Shown here: piece after piece, positions 17,357 through 24,808 of the stretch
How the letters are laid out: each line of letters opens with the position of its first letter
How positions within the stretch are numbered: the first letter of the stretch is position 1
Source of the DNA: Salinibacterium sp. PAMC 21357
GTDB taxonomy: Bacteria > Actinomycetota > Actinomycetes > Actinomycetales > Microbacteriaceae
Assembly (NCBI RefSeq): GCF_000247645.1
Contig: NZ_AHWA01000004.1
Location: forward strand, 1,240,001-1,304,000
Direction: 5' to 3'
DNA: 64,000 nt
The notes under the pieces: model-generated
Databases searched by the model: none
What the model saw: the letters and a program-made list of their open reading frames with translations, nothing else
Told to the model about the DNA's origin: nothing
Program-made: the position numbers and the translations under genes

Positions 17357-18193
17357 ATGACGATCACTGACACCGAATCGACCACGCCTGCACGCCAGGC
17401 CACCGCGAAGACCGTGCTGATGTGCCGTCCTGACTTCTTTACGGTCACGTACAGCATCAACCCGTGGATGAACCCCAACGATCCCACAGACACGAGCCTG
17501 GCTGTCAAGCAATGGCAGACGCTCTATGACACCTACATTGACCTCGGTTTCACCGTTGAGCTCATTGACCCCATCGATGGCCTGCCCGACATGGTTTACG
17601 CCGCAAACGGTGGCTTTGTCATCGATGGCAAGGCCTACGGCGCACTCTTCACCTACGACGAGCGCAAAGCTGAAGGCCCCGCCTACATGGACTGGTTCGG
17701 CGCCAACGGTTTGGAAGTAGCTTCCCCCGAAAATGTTAATGAGGGTGAGGGCGACTTCCTCCTTGTCGGTGACAACATCCTTGCAGGCATGGGTTTCCGC
17801 ACTTCGGTCGAAAGCCACCGAGAGCTCGCTGAAATCTCGGGCCGCAACGTTGTCTCCCTCAACCTCATTAACCCGAGTTTCTACCACGTCGACACTGCCA
17901 TCGCGAAGCTCGACGAAACCAACATCGCCTACTTGGAGAGCGCCTTCGACGAGCCCTCTCTCGAAAAACTCCGTGCGCTGTATCCCGACGCTATCCTCGC
18001 TACTGAAGAGGATGCGGCAGTGCTCGGACTCAACTCCTACAGCGACGGCTATAACGTGGTTATCGCCGCCCGCGCCAAAGACTTCGAGCGCCAGCTCAAG
18101 GAACGCGGCTACAACCCCATCGGCGTCGACCTCTCAGAGCTGCTGCTCGGCGGCGGCGGCGTGAAGTGCTGCACCTTGGAACTTCGCCGCTAA
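17357..18193 (+). CDS. Dimethylargininase / amidinotransferase-fold hydrolase
   Basis: 278 residues from ATG 17357 (GTG 17336 is a possible longer start). Guanidino-modifying family marks are all present: DMVYAANGG (Asp/Asn substrate loop), GEGDFLLVG, the catalytic His in FYHVDTAI, and the C-terminal nucleophile Cys in GGGGVKCCTLEL. The enzyme likely hydrolyses a guanidino compound such as N,N-dimethylarginine, arginine or agmatine, releasing an amine and citrulline or a ureido product. Divergent from the Lrp regulator and next to the polyamine uptake operon, so a role in feeding arginine or guanidino compounds into amine metabolism is plausible. Confidence 0.85.
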   Translation: MTITDTESTTPARQATAKTVLMCRPDFFTVTYSINPWMNPNDPTDTSLAVKQWQTLYDTYIDLGFTVELIDPIDGLPDMVYAANGGFVIDGKAYGALFTYDERKAEGPAYMDWFGANGLEVASPENVNEGEGDFLLVGDNILAGMGFRTSVESHRELAEISGRNVVSLNLINPSFYHVDTAIAKLDETNIAYLESAFDEPSLEKLRALYPDAILATEEDAAVLGLNSYSDGYNVVIAARAKDFERQLKERGYNPIGVDLSELLLGGGGVKCCTLELRR

Positions 18194-18258
18194 CGGCGGC
18201 ACGGTACCTCAAACTTCGGCGCTAGACGCGTCGGACTGCGCCTGGCGCACTGAACAGA

Positions 18259-18299
18259 ACGAATGGCCTGCGACTCGAACGCGGGCCATTCGTGTTTTC
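18259..18299 (+). terminator. Intrinsic terminator after the DDAH-type gene
   Basis: Stem ACGAATGGCC (18259-18268) with GGCCATTCGT (18284-18293), 15-base loop, followed by GTTTTC. A 10-bp perfect stem plus a short U-run makes a convincing rho-independent terminator on the plus strand. Confidence 0.8.
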
Positions 18300-18386
18300 G
18301 CTAGCGACTAGCGACCAGCGGCCGAGGGGTGTGGGGCCTTGCGGGGCAGCGAGGCCGCGAGGCCGCGCGTCGCCTGGGCCCGCGCG

Positions 18387-18827
18387 TTAGCGTTCTTCGC
18401 AAATGACGACCGGGATGTCGCGGGTGGTCTTGGCCTGGTACTCGGCGTAGCGGGAGTTGGCAGCCACGATCTGAGGCCACAGCTCGGCCTTCTCGGCGGG
18501 GCTGGCGGTGTGAGTGCGCACCGGGAAAGTGCGCCCGCGAATGGTGAGCTCGGCATCGGGAGCCGCCTGCAGGTTGCGATACCAGAGCGGATCGCGATCA
18601 TCGCCACCCTTGGAAGCCACGATGACCCAGCGGCCATCGCCATGCACGGGTGCCGTCAGCAGCGTGGAGCGGCGGATGCCCGACACGCGGCCGGTGGTGT
18701 GAAGCTCCAGTGACGGCATGCCCCCGAGGGTCCAGCCGAGGCGACCGCCCGAGACTGCGAGGATCGTGCGGTGTACGCCGTTCATGATTTTCATGCCGAG
18801 GTCACTGAGGCGGTTGCTGGTGCTCAT
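18387..18827 (-). CDS. Deazaflavin-dependent nitroreductase family protein (DUF385/Ddn-like)
   Basis: 146 residues. Ddn-like split-barrel features: LELHTTGRVSGIRRSTLLTAPV, then WVIVASKGGDDRDPLWYRNLQA with the dense conserved core and DAELTIRGRTFPV. Family members bind F420 and reduce quinones or nitro compounds, or are of unknown function. The ATG overlaps the stop of the MFS gene (ATGA), so they are co-transcribed. A paralogue lies at 62219-62659. Whether this host makes F420 cannot be seen here. Confidence 0.85.
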   Translation of the reverse strand: MSTSNRLSDLGMKIMNGVHRTILAVSGGRLGWTLGGMPSLELHTTGRVSGIRRSTLLTAPVHGDGRWVIVASKGGDDRDPLWYRNLQAAPDAELTIRGRTFPVRTHTASPAEKAELWPQIVAANSRYAEYQAKTTRDIPVVICEER

Positions 18828-20092
18828 GGTTCTATTCTTGCGCGGCGCTGCGGTGGACGCACGAAGAGCGCGAGCACCGCGACGGCGATGGGCAGGCTCG
18901 CGAACCAGAAGGCCGGCTCGGTGAAGTTGCCGCTGGCGTCGACGGCAAGCGAAAGCGCGATGGGGCCGAGAGCCGTCGAGCCCAGAGCAATGGCAGTGGT
19001 GACGCCGCGAATGGAACCGATGTGGGCGGTGCCGTAGTAGCGCACGTAGGCGGCCGCCTCCATCCCGCGCAGGGTGCCGCCGGCAGCGCCGAGTACGAGG
19101 CCGTAGAGCACCGCGGTGCCGTCGGGGCCGACAACCGAGAGCAACAGCAGTGAACCCGCGAGCGTGAGCATCGAGAAGATCACGAAGAGCTTGGGGCTCA
19201 CGCGGTCGACGAAAGCGCCGACGACCAGCGTCGCGGCAATTCCGGTGATGGTTTGCGGCAAGAAGTTGGCGGCCGCTTCAAACGGGGTCAGGCCGCGCTC
19301 GCCGAGAATCGCGATCTGGTGGAAGGCGAGACCGGTGCTGAGCATGCCCGAGGCGGCGAGGGAGGCTGCGATGACCCAGAACATGCCGGTGCGGGCTGCT
19401 TCGCCGAGCATCCACGATTCCTTCTGGATGACGATCTGCGCCGTCGAGAGATCGTCGTCGCTGGCAGCAACCCGGCTGCGCTTTGGCAGGATGAACGCGA
19501 GGGGCACGACCACCGCGAGCACAATCGCGGCTTCCCAGCGCCAGGCGGCGTGGATGCCCACGGCCGAGATCAGCCGTTCGAGACCGACGGGTGCGAGGGA
19601 GATTCCGGCCGATCCGATCGCGGCGGTGATGCCCAGTGCCAGGCCGCGGCGGTGCGTGATGGCGCGGGCGACAGCCGTGGTGGCAGCGAGGCTGAGGGCG
19701 CCTTGGCCGAGCATCCGCACGCCGACAAAGCCAGCGGTGAGGCCGGCGATGCCGTCGACGAAACTGAGGGCGAGCAGCACGCCCGCGAACAGGGCGCCGA
19801 TGACGATGGTGACGGAGCGGGCGCCGAAGCGGTCAAGCGCGCGGCCGATGAAGGGTTGAGCCGAGGCGCCGGCGAGCGTGCCAAAGAAGTAGCTGACCGA
19901 GATGCCGGTGCGGGAGACGTCGAGTTCAGAAATGAGGGGGTCGGTGAAGACGGAGATTCCGGCGGTCTGGCCCGGAGCGGTCATCACCGAGATGATGCCC
20001 GCGGCAGCGACGACGCTCACCCACGGCAACCACCGTGCTGGCGAACGACGACCCGTGCGATCCACGTTCACGTCAGAGGAAACCACAACCAC
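18824..20092 (-). CDS. MFS transporter, monocarboxylate/OFA-like
   Basis: 422 residues, twelve predicted helices; GQTAGISVFTDPLISELDVSRTGISVSYFFGTLAGA near the N-terminus and GRALDRFGAR (helix 2-3 motif) place it near the MCT/oxalate-formate-antiporter-like MFS branch. The central cytoplasmic loop contains ASDDDLSTAQ. Substrate unknown. Coupled to the nitroreductase-like gene by a four-base overlap. Divergent from ltrA across 133 bp. Confidence 0.85.
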   Translation of the reverse strand: MVVVSSDVNVDRTGRRSPARWLPWVSVVAAAGIISVMTAPGQTAGISVFTDPLISELDVSRTGISVSYFFGTLAGASAQPFIGRALDRFGARSVTIVIGALFAGVLLALSFVDGIAGLTAGFVGVRMLGQGALSLAATTAVARAITHRRGLALGITAAIGSAGISLAPVGLERLISAVGIHAAWRWEAAIVLAVVVPLAFILPKRSRVAASDDDLSTAQIVIQKESWMLGEAARTGMFWVIAASLAASGMLSTGLAFHQIAILGERGLTPFEAAANFLPQTITGIAATLVVGAFVDRVSPKLFVIFSMLTLAGSLLLLSVVGPDGTAVLYGLVLGAAGGTLRGMEAAAYVRYYGTAHIGSIRGVTTAIALGSTALGPIALSLAVDASGNFTEPAFWFASLPIAVAVLALFVRPPQRRARIEP

Positions 20093-20225
20093 TCAACCCT
20101 TCGAACCCACCGTCGGGCTAGCGCGTGATGTTGCTGCTTCTGCCGCAACGCCTAGCCAAAATCGTACTCGCCTCTCGCGCGCTGAAATTCAGGCGCGTGG
20201 GGCTGCGGGTGCCTAAAGTTGTTGC

Positions 20226-21413
20226 ATGAACGCACTGCGCTCGCGGGTGGTGGCTCGGGATATTGACGAGCCGCACCGCAAAACGACTCCGCTTGAGCTG
20301 CTCTTCGACCTGACCTTCGTGGTCGCGGTCGCCTCGGTGGTGCGGCAACTGACCCACGCCGTCGAAGTGGGGCACGCTTTCGAAGCCATCGCGCCGTTCC
20401 TCATGGTCTTCTTCTCCATCTGGTGGGCGTGGAACCAGTTCACGTGGCTCGCGTCGGCGTACGACACGGATGACGTTCCCTACCGTCTGTTCACCATGCT
20501 GCAGATGGGCGGCATCCTCGTTCTCGCCGCCGGAGTGCCCATGGCTTTCGACGACGGCAACTTCGCAGCCGTCACCGTGGGGTATTTGATTTTGCGGATC
20601 GGGCTCATCGCGACCCTGCTGCGCGCGGTGAAAGACGACCCCAAGACGCGCGCGACCGCCGGGCGTTACGCCCTCGGTATCGGGATCGTGCAGGTTGGCT
20701 GGTTGTTGCGGCTCCTGCTTCCCGCCGAGCTGGCCATGGTGTCGTTCGTGATCATCGTGCTCGCCGAACTGGCCGTGCCGCTCTGGGCTGACCGTGCACA
20801 GCGACTCTCCTGGCATCCGCACCACATCGCCGAGCGCTACGGAAAGTTCACCATTCTGGTTCTCGGCGAAAGCGTGCTCGCGTCGACGTTCGCGGTGCAG
20901 GAGGCGCTCGAAGAGGGCCTGACGCCGTCGCTCGTCGTTGCATCGGTCGCCGGGCTCGTGCTGCTGTTCGCACTCTGGTGGCTGTACTTCTCTGAACCTG
21001 CCGCCGAGGGCCTCGAGAACAAACGAGAACGCTACCTGTACTGGAACTACGGCCACTACTTTTTGTTCGCGGCGCTCGCCGCTGTCGGAACCGGCATCGA
21101 AGTGTCGGTGCGAGCGGTCACGGCAGACCTCGAGTCGAGCGAGCTCGTGGTCGGCTACTCTCTGGCATTGCCTGTCGCGCTCTTCATTCTGCTGCTGTGG
21201 CTGCTGCACGCGCCCATGGTGGAGCGGGTGTCGATTCCGCGATCGGCAACAGTCGTTGCGGTGCTCGTGATGCTGGCGTTGCCGTTCGCGGCATCCGCCA
21301 TTGGCACTATCGGGGTGGCCGTGGCTATTGCAGCAGTGGCTGTGGTGCTACTGGCGATTGCGCTTCTGAGTGGTCGTATGCACGCCGATGCTCTTCAACC
21401 TGAAGAGAGTTAG
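20226..21413 (+). CDS. ltrA: Low temperature requirement protein A family
   Basis: 395 residues, about ten or more membrane helices. The N-terminus RKTTPLELLFDLTFVVAVASV and downstream HHIAERYGKFTILVLGESVLA are the LtrA signature stretches. The family was named from a Listeria mutant defective in cold growth; the biochemical function is unresolved. The last 89 bases overlap the convergent HxlR regulator gene tail-to-tail, an unusually long antisense overlap for this otherwise orderly genome. Confidence 0.9.
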   Translation: MNALRSRVVARDIDEPHRKTTPLELLFDLTFVVAVASVVRQLTHAVEVGHAFEAIAPFLMVFFSIWWAWNQFTWLASAYDTDDVPYRLFTMLQMGGILVLAAGVPMAFDDGNFAAVTVGYLILRIGLIATLLRAVKDDPKTRATAGRYALGIGIVQVGWLLRLLLPAELAMVSFVIIVLAELAVPLWADRAQRLSWHPHHIAERYGKFTILVLGESVLASTFAVQEALEEGLTPSLVVASVAGLVLLFALWWLYFSEPAAEGLENKRERYLYWNYGHYFLFAALAAVGTGIEVSVRAVTADLESSELVVGYSLALPVALFILLLWLLHAPMVERVSIPRSATVVAVLVMLALPFAASAIGTIGVAVAIAAVAVVLLAIALLSGRMHADALQPEES

Positions 21414-21735
21414 CGAGCGCCCACTCGGCGAGAGCGCGCACCGGCGGCAGGAGCCCTTGCCCGAGCGGGGTGAGCTCGTACTCAACGCGCGGTGGAACCT
21501 CCGGGTAGGCGGTGCGAGTGAGGAGTCCATCGCGTTCGAGGTGGCGAACAGTGCGGGTGAGCATGCGCTGCGAGATTCCCGGAACCTGATGGCGCAGCTG
21601 AGTGAACCGGAGTGGGCCTTCGGCCAACATGCCGACGACGAGCAGCGTCCATTTATCGCCGATGCGGTCGAAGGTTTCGCGCACGACAATGCCATCGTTG
21701 GAACGGCACATTTCATCGAGCTCGCGGTTGGGCAT
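21325..21735 (-). CDS. HxlR family transcriptional regulator
   Basis: 136 residues. Winged helix with the HxlR pattern: VRETFDRIGDKWTLLVVGML, RFTQLRHQVPGISQRMLTRTVRHLERDGLL, PRVEYELTPLG. One cysteine near the start (EMCRSN, about residue 10) is at the position used by redox-sensing HxlR members. Divergent from the DoxX gene, the usual target of such regulators, with a dyad between them. Its 3' end overlaps ltrA. Confidence 0.9.
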   Translation of the reverse strand: MPNRELDEMCRSNDGIVVRETFDRIGDKWTLLVVGMLAEGPLRFTQLRHQVPGISQRMLTRTVRHLERDGLLTRTAYPEVPPRVEYELTPLGQGLLPPVRALAEWALANSLQVEEHRRAYDHSEAQSPVAPQPLLQ

Positions 21736-21789
21736 TCTGCTCCTTGGTTACCTCGGTGTGCCTTTTGTGAGGCTGCTCGAACCAGTCTA

Positions 21790-21824
21790 GGTTACTGATC
21801 GTGCCTTAGGCACTAATCATAACC
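21790..21824. promoter_or_regulatory. Dyad operator between hxlR and doxX
   Basis: Core GTGCCT-T-AGGCAC (21801-21813) is a perfect palindrome. It extends to an imperfect dyad with GGTTA and TAACC at the outer ends (21790-21824). Placed about 55-80 bp upstream of hxlR and 20-50 bp upstream of doxX, it is the likely HxlR operator for the divergent pair. Confidence 0.6.
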
Positions 21825-21842
21825 AACTCAGAAAGAGCATCA

Positions 21843-22208
21843 ATGATCATTGCCGTATGGATCGCCTCCGGACTCCTCGCCCTCGCCTACCTCGCCGCTG
21901 GCGGCCAGAAAGTGCGAATCGCGAAAGACGAAGCCTTCGTGACGTTCCCGTGGGCTGAACGCGGTGGGCTCGGCATGCTGCGCGCGATCGGTGCCGTGGA
22001 GGTTCTGGGCGCTCTCGGGCTGATCCTGCCGGCGCTCATCGGCATCCTGCCCATCCTGACTCCGATTGCTGCCGTGGGCCTCGTGCTCGTGCAGGTCGTC
22101 GCTGTGGTGTTGCACGTTCGCCGTGGTGAGTTCAAGACGCTCCCCGTGAACGCGGTGTTGTTGCTGCTCGCGCTCTTTGTCGCGATCGCACGGTTCTCCG
22201 GGGTCTAA
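21843..22208 (+). CDS. DoxX family membrane protein
   Basis: 121 residues, four membrane helices (about 2-20, 44-62, 66-86, 95-115) with the family's short cytoplasmic KDEAFVTFPWAERGG segment. DoxX-like proteins are linked to redox or thiol stress and quinone-linked processes. GAAAGAG precedes the ATG by about 6 bases. Divergently transcribed from the HxlR regulator, which likely represses it until a quinone or electrophile stress signal is sensed; that link is inferred from position. Confidence 0.88.
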   Translation: MIIAVWIASGLLALAYLAAGGQKVRIAKDEAFVTFPWAERGGLGMLRAIGAVEVLGALGLILPALIGILPILTPIAAVGLVLVQVVAVVLHVRRGEFKTLPVNAVLLLLALFVAIARFSGV

Positions 22209-22351
22209 GCGGTCGTTGCCGTTCGGGGCCGACGGGTGCCGATGGGTACCGGTTGAGGGTTGCGCCTGACTCGCAGCGGGTGTGGACTGTGAACGCACGC
22301 TAGCCCCAGCGCCCCATCGGTGCGCGCTAGTTGCGACAAGGATGGTGCACG

Positions 22352-22741
22352 ATGTTTGCTCCGAAGAACGCATTCTCTGGCTTCAGTGTCAACGATCTTG
22401 ATGCCGCCGCGGCCTTCTACCGCGACAGCCTCGGCCTCGCGGTCGCCGATGGCGGGATGGGCACGCTGCGCCTCACGCTCCCCGGCGGCGCCGAGGTCAC
22501 GATCTATCCGAAAGAGAACCACGAACCGGCGAGCTTCACCATCCTGAACTTCGCGGTGGAGGATGTCGAAGCTGCTGTCGATGCGCTCAACGAGCGTGGC
22601 GTGGTCACCAAGATCTATGGCGACGACGACCTCATGGGCGACATGGGTACCGACGCGAAAGGCATCATGCGCGGGCACGGGTCCGAGATTGCGTGGTTCA
22701 AGGATCCCGCAGGGAACGTGCTTTCGGTTATTAAGGCGTAG
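22352..22741 (+). CDS. VOC (glyoxalase/bleomycin-resistance) superfamily protein
   Basis: 129 residues from ATG 22352 with AAGGATGG upstream. One two-module VOC fold: FSGFSVNDLDAAAAFYRDSLGL, then VTIYPKENHEP, FAVEDVEAAVDALNERG, ending AWFKDPAGNVLSVI. Only some of the usual metal ligands are evident (Glu in GSEIAWF region, His in ENHEP), so it could be a metal-independent binding protein or a dioxygenase/lyase of unknown substrate. Monocistronic. Confidence 0.88.
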   Translation: MFAPKNAFSGFSVNDLDAAAAFYRDSLGLAVADGGMGTLRLTLPGGAEVTIYPKENHEPASFTILNFAVEDVEAAVDALNERGVVTKIYGDDDLMGDMGTDAKGIMRGHGSEIAWFKDPAGNVLSVIKA

Positions 22742-22843
22742 CCTCGGGAGCTTTATCGTGCCGGTCGTCGCGCTAAGGAGCGCCGAGTGTGAGTGACGGG
22801 TACCCTCGTCCCGTTGCGTGAAAGTAGGGCATGTAAATATTTT

Positions 22844-22883
22844 CTCTAGCGGGGCTTGATGGAAAAATCAAGAGGGACTAGAG
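22844..22883. promoter_or_regulatory. Nested-dyad operator of hicAB
   Basis: Two nested inverted repeats share one centre: outer CTCTAG (22844-22849) / CTAGAG (22878-22883) and inner CTTGAT (22855-22860) / ATCAAG (22867-22872). They end 7 bp before the hicA ATG and follow an AT-rich TAAATATTTT promoter-like stretch at 22834-22843. This geometry fits autoregulation by a HicB dimer or tetramer. Confidence 0.75.
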
Positions 22884-22890
22884 TAAGCTG

Positions 22891-23100
22891 ATGCCGAAGC
22901 CGCAGAAGTACCGCGATGTGATCAAGGTAGTGAGAGCGAACGGTTGGGTATTCCTGCGCGACGCAAAAGGCAGCCACGAACTGTGGGGACTGCCTGATGG
23001 GTCGATAAAAGCAGTGATTCCGCGTCATGGAGAAGTGAGCGCCGGAGTCGTTGGGCAGTTGATGAAGAATTTGCCGGAGATCCCGCAGAACTGGCGATAG
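22891..23100 (+). CDS. hicA: HicA family toxin
   Basis: 69 residues. HicA mRNA-interferase fold with YRDVIKVVRANGWVFLRDAKGSHELW; the catalytic His is in GSHELW, and the C-terminal PRHGEVSAGVVGQLMKNL helix is typical. It would cleave mRNA when free of HicB. ATG lies directly behind the nested operator. The stop is 9 bp before hicB, so hicAB is an operon with the toxin first. Confidence 0.92.
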   Translation: MPKPQKYRDVIKVVRANGWVFLRDAKGSHELWGLPDGSIKAVIPRHGEVSAGVVGQLMKNLPEIPQNWR

Positions 23101-23109
23101 GGGAAAGTC

Positions 23110-23523
23110 ATGTCAGACCAGAAGACATACGGTGTCACAGCGCGTAAAGATGGCCGTTGGTGGCTCGTGAGCGTGCCCGAGCTCGACGCTGTTGGCCAAG
23201 CGCGCAACGCCTCGGAAGTCGAAGAGGTCGCCCGAGAAATCATCGGGCTCTGGCTCGATGTCGAACCCAACACATTCGATGTCCAACTCGATGTCGAGAT
23301 CCCCGGTGAGGCGCGCGAAGCGTGGGAGCGGGCAAAGAGCCTCGAGGCTACCGCCCGCAAGGAGAGTGCTCAAGCGGCGATCTTTGCGAGGCGAGCAGTC
23401 GCCAGCCTCCGCGCAGACGGACTCACCTACAAGGATGCCGGAATCGTGTTGGGCCTTTCGCCCCAGCGTGTGCAGCAACTCAGCAAGGCTGAGTACGCAG
23501 ACGAGTTGCAGAAAAGCGCTTAG
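23110..23523 (+). CDS. hicB: HicB family antitoxin
   Basis: 137 residues. N-terminal partial RNase-H-like HicB fold (YGVTARKDGRWWLVSVPELDAVGQARNASEVEE) and a C-terminal helix-turn-helix (about 100-130, TYKDAGIVLGLSPQRVQQLSK). It neutralises HicA and, through the HTH, most likely binds the nested dyad upstream of hicA. The HTH type, rather than an MetJ-like tail, puts it in the HTH-bearing HicB subgroup. Confidence 0.92.
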   Translation: MSDQKTYGVTARKDGRWWLVSVPELDAVGQARNASEVEEVAREIIGLWLDVEPNTFDVQLDVEIPGEAREAWERAKSLEATARKESAQAAIFARRAVASLRADGLTYKDAGIVLGLSPQRVQQLSKAEYADELQKSA

Positions 23524-23555
23524 CGCCGGACGCGGTTTCGAAAGGAGCGGGAATA

Positions 23556-23828
23556 ATGAGCATGCACAACCCACCCCACCCCGGCCTGTTGCTGGAAGAT
23601 TACCTCGGCGACACCAGCCTCGCTGAAGCTGCCCGCCGACTCGGCGTCACGCGGTCGACGCTGTCGCGCATCCGTAATGGTCATGCGTCCGTTACCGCCG
23701 ATATGGCGGTGCGCCTCGGAATCCTGCTCGGCACCAGTGCTGAGCTGTGGCTCGGCATGCAGACCGCGTACGACCTGTGGGCGGAGCGAAAGAAGCCGCA
23801 CCCCAACGTTCTGCCGATTGCGATCTGA
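23556..23828 (+). CDS. HigA-type antitoxin (XRE), no toxin partner visible
   Basis: 90 residues. Starts HPGLLLEDYLGDTSLAEAARRLGVTRSTLSRIRNGHASVT, the HigA/VapI-type XRE pattern, with the usual AELWLGMQTAYDLWAER end. AAAGGAG 6-8 bases upstream. HigA is normally preceded by higB, but hicB precedes it here and no RelE/HigB-like frame is found within 300 bp on either strand, so it appears to be an orphan, or it may serve as an additional regulator of hicAB or of the Abi gene. Confidence 0.85.
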   Translation: MSMHNPPHPGLLLEDYLGDTSLAEAARRLGVTRSTLSRIRNGHASVTADMAVRLGILLGTSAELWLGMQTAYDLWAERKKPHPNVLPIAI

Positions 23829-23832
23829 CCTC

Positions 23833-23988
23833 GTGGGCGCCCCTGAGAGTGCTTCCGAGCACACCGCCGCACACGCGGCTGAATGGTTGAGGAGCAACCC
23901 GGTCCCTGTGGGTGTTGCTCGCCCCGTCGGCGAGCTGGACCGCCAGATTGCGGTCGAGCGCGATCAGTGGCGGTCAACTCCGCTCTGA
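23833..23988 (+). CDS. Possible small ORF downstream of HigA-like gene
   Basis: 51-codon frame from GTG 23833, 4 bp after the HigA stop, with a composition like a real helical protein (EHTAAHAAEWLRSNPVPVGV then ELDRQIAVERDQW). No ribosome site beyond the upstream stop codon context and no recognised family. It could be a remnant of a longer gene or a co-translated leaf of the TA patch. Low certainty. Confidence 0.3.
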   Translation: MGAPESASEHTAAHAAEWLRSNPVPVGVARPVGELDRQIAVERDQWRSTPL

Positions 23989-23997
23989 CGCGCTGGC

Positions 23998-24692
23998 CTA
24001 CGGCCTCGTCGACTGAATAGCCAGGACTTGGCTTTGCTCCTGCATGTGAGCGTTGAGTTCAGGCGAGATGAGCTTGACGACGGAGACAAGCTGGGTCGCT
24101 TCGCCTCTGGGTTGGCGAGGATATTCTCGTGGTGCGCCACGCGGTTGCGAAAGTCGCGCAACGAGGTGAGTGTTGCATTCAACTTCTTGCGATCGGTGCC
24201 CTCGGGGAACACCGAGTGCAACCAAGGAACCCAAATAGTCTTCTCGTGGAGGTCTGACACTAAATAGGTCCAAAACCCGAACGTTAGTTCTGCGACCACT
24301 TTTCCCGGAAGCAGCCCAGGCGGGCCTGCCTCAGCGGCACGGGCGCGAGCACGTTCGAGGGTGAGGCGTGGAAGGTGGTTGCGGTCACGCGGCTTGGGTT
24401 GATCGCGGTTACGGCGCGCAGAGTGAGGGAACAATGTGAGGATGCTCCTCGGTTCCGTCCAATGACCCTCTTCAGCGTGTCGCGCCGCATCGAGCTGTCT
24501 GTCGCAGGCATTTCTGAAACCGATTTCAAGATGTGCCAGATCGTGCTGAAACGCCGCACTCAGTTGGGCGTTCCACTCGTAAAGGCGGAGAGCGCGGCGA
24601 CGAGAGCCGCCCGCGGCGTCAAGATAAGTCCTAAACCGCCCGGCGCTGAGCCAGTCTTCAATCCACAGGTCGGAACTGGGGTGTGTTGTCAC
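23998..24692 (-). pseudogene. Abi-like HEPN protein gene, apparent frameshift near C-terminus
   Basis: From GTG 24692. LRLYEWNAQLSAAFQHDLAHLEIGFRNACD, KVVAELTFGFWTYLV and DFRNRVAHHENIL match the actinobacterial Abi-like (Abi_2/AbiF-type) pattern. RNRVAH (residues 182-187) is a HEPN RNase R-x4-H motif, so the expected product is a defence RNase. After about residue 197 (nt about 24100) this frame turns into a Ser/Arg-rich tail reaching 23964, while the overlapping frame continues with a family-like end (TQLVSVVKLISPELNAHM, ending at 23998). A one-base shift, real or a sequencing error, best explains this; the HEPN motif lies upstream of it and is intact. A candidate ncRNA is divergent from its start. 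Confidence 0.7.
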
Positions 24693-24714
24693 TGGCGGAG
24701 CTCTCGGTTAGAAT
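24686..24714 (+). promoter_or_regulatory. Sigma70-type promoter for candidate ncRNA
   Basis: TTGTCA (24686-24691), 17-bp spacer, TAGAAT (24709-24714): five of six matches in each box with ideal spacing. Predicted transcript start is near 24721. The -35 box overlaps the first codons of the divergent Abi gene, so expression of the two is physically linked. Confidence 0.65.
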
Positions 24715-24720
24715 TGTCAG

Positions 24721-24808
24721 GAAAGCTTGGGACGACCGCTGTTGCATGTTGCCCAAGCCACGAATCGAAAGCTCCGGTATTCTGCGCAGGCGGACCCGGA
24801 GCTTTTCT
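24721..24808 (+). ncRNA. Candidate abiF-like structured RNA adjacent to Abi gene
   Basis: About 88 nt from predicted start to U-tract. Stem 1: GCTTGGG (24725-24731) with CCCAAGC (24752-24758), 20-nt loop. Stem 2: AAAGCTCCGG (24768-24777) with CCGGAGCTTT (24796-24805), 18-nt loop, running into UUUU (24803-24806), so it doubles as a terminator. Loop 1 CCGC (24736-24739) can pair with loop 2 GCGG (24790-24793), and loop 2 contains the self-complementary CTGCGCAG. No ORF is preserved. From family knowledge, structured abiF RNAs occur next to Abi_2 genes; that this is one is inference. It could also be an unrelated sRNA. Confidence 0.55.

Noticed and set aside
20118-21209. 363-codon minus ORF opposite ltrA
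   Set aside because: Shadow of ltrA; the Glu/Arg/Gln-rich sequence is typical of antisense frames.
23556-23828. Treating the HigA-like gene as half of a complete higBA module
   Set aside because: No HigB/RelE-like frame is found in either direction within 300 bp; hicB and the Abi gene flank it.
24721-24808. Reading the structured RNA as a tRNA or 6C RNA
   Set aside because: No T-loop GTTC, no acceptor/anticodon geometry, and loops lack the C-runs that define 6C RNA.
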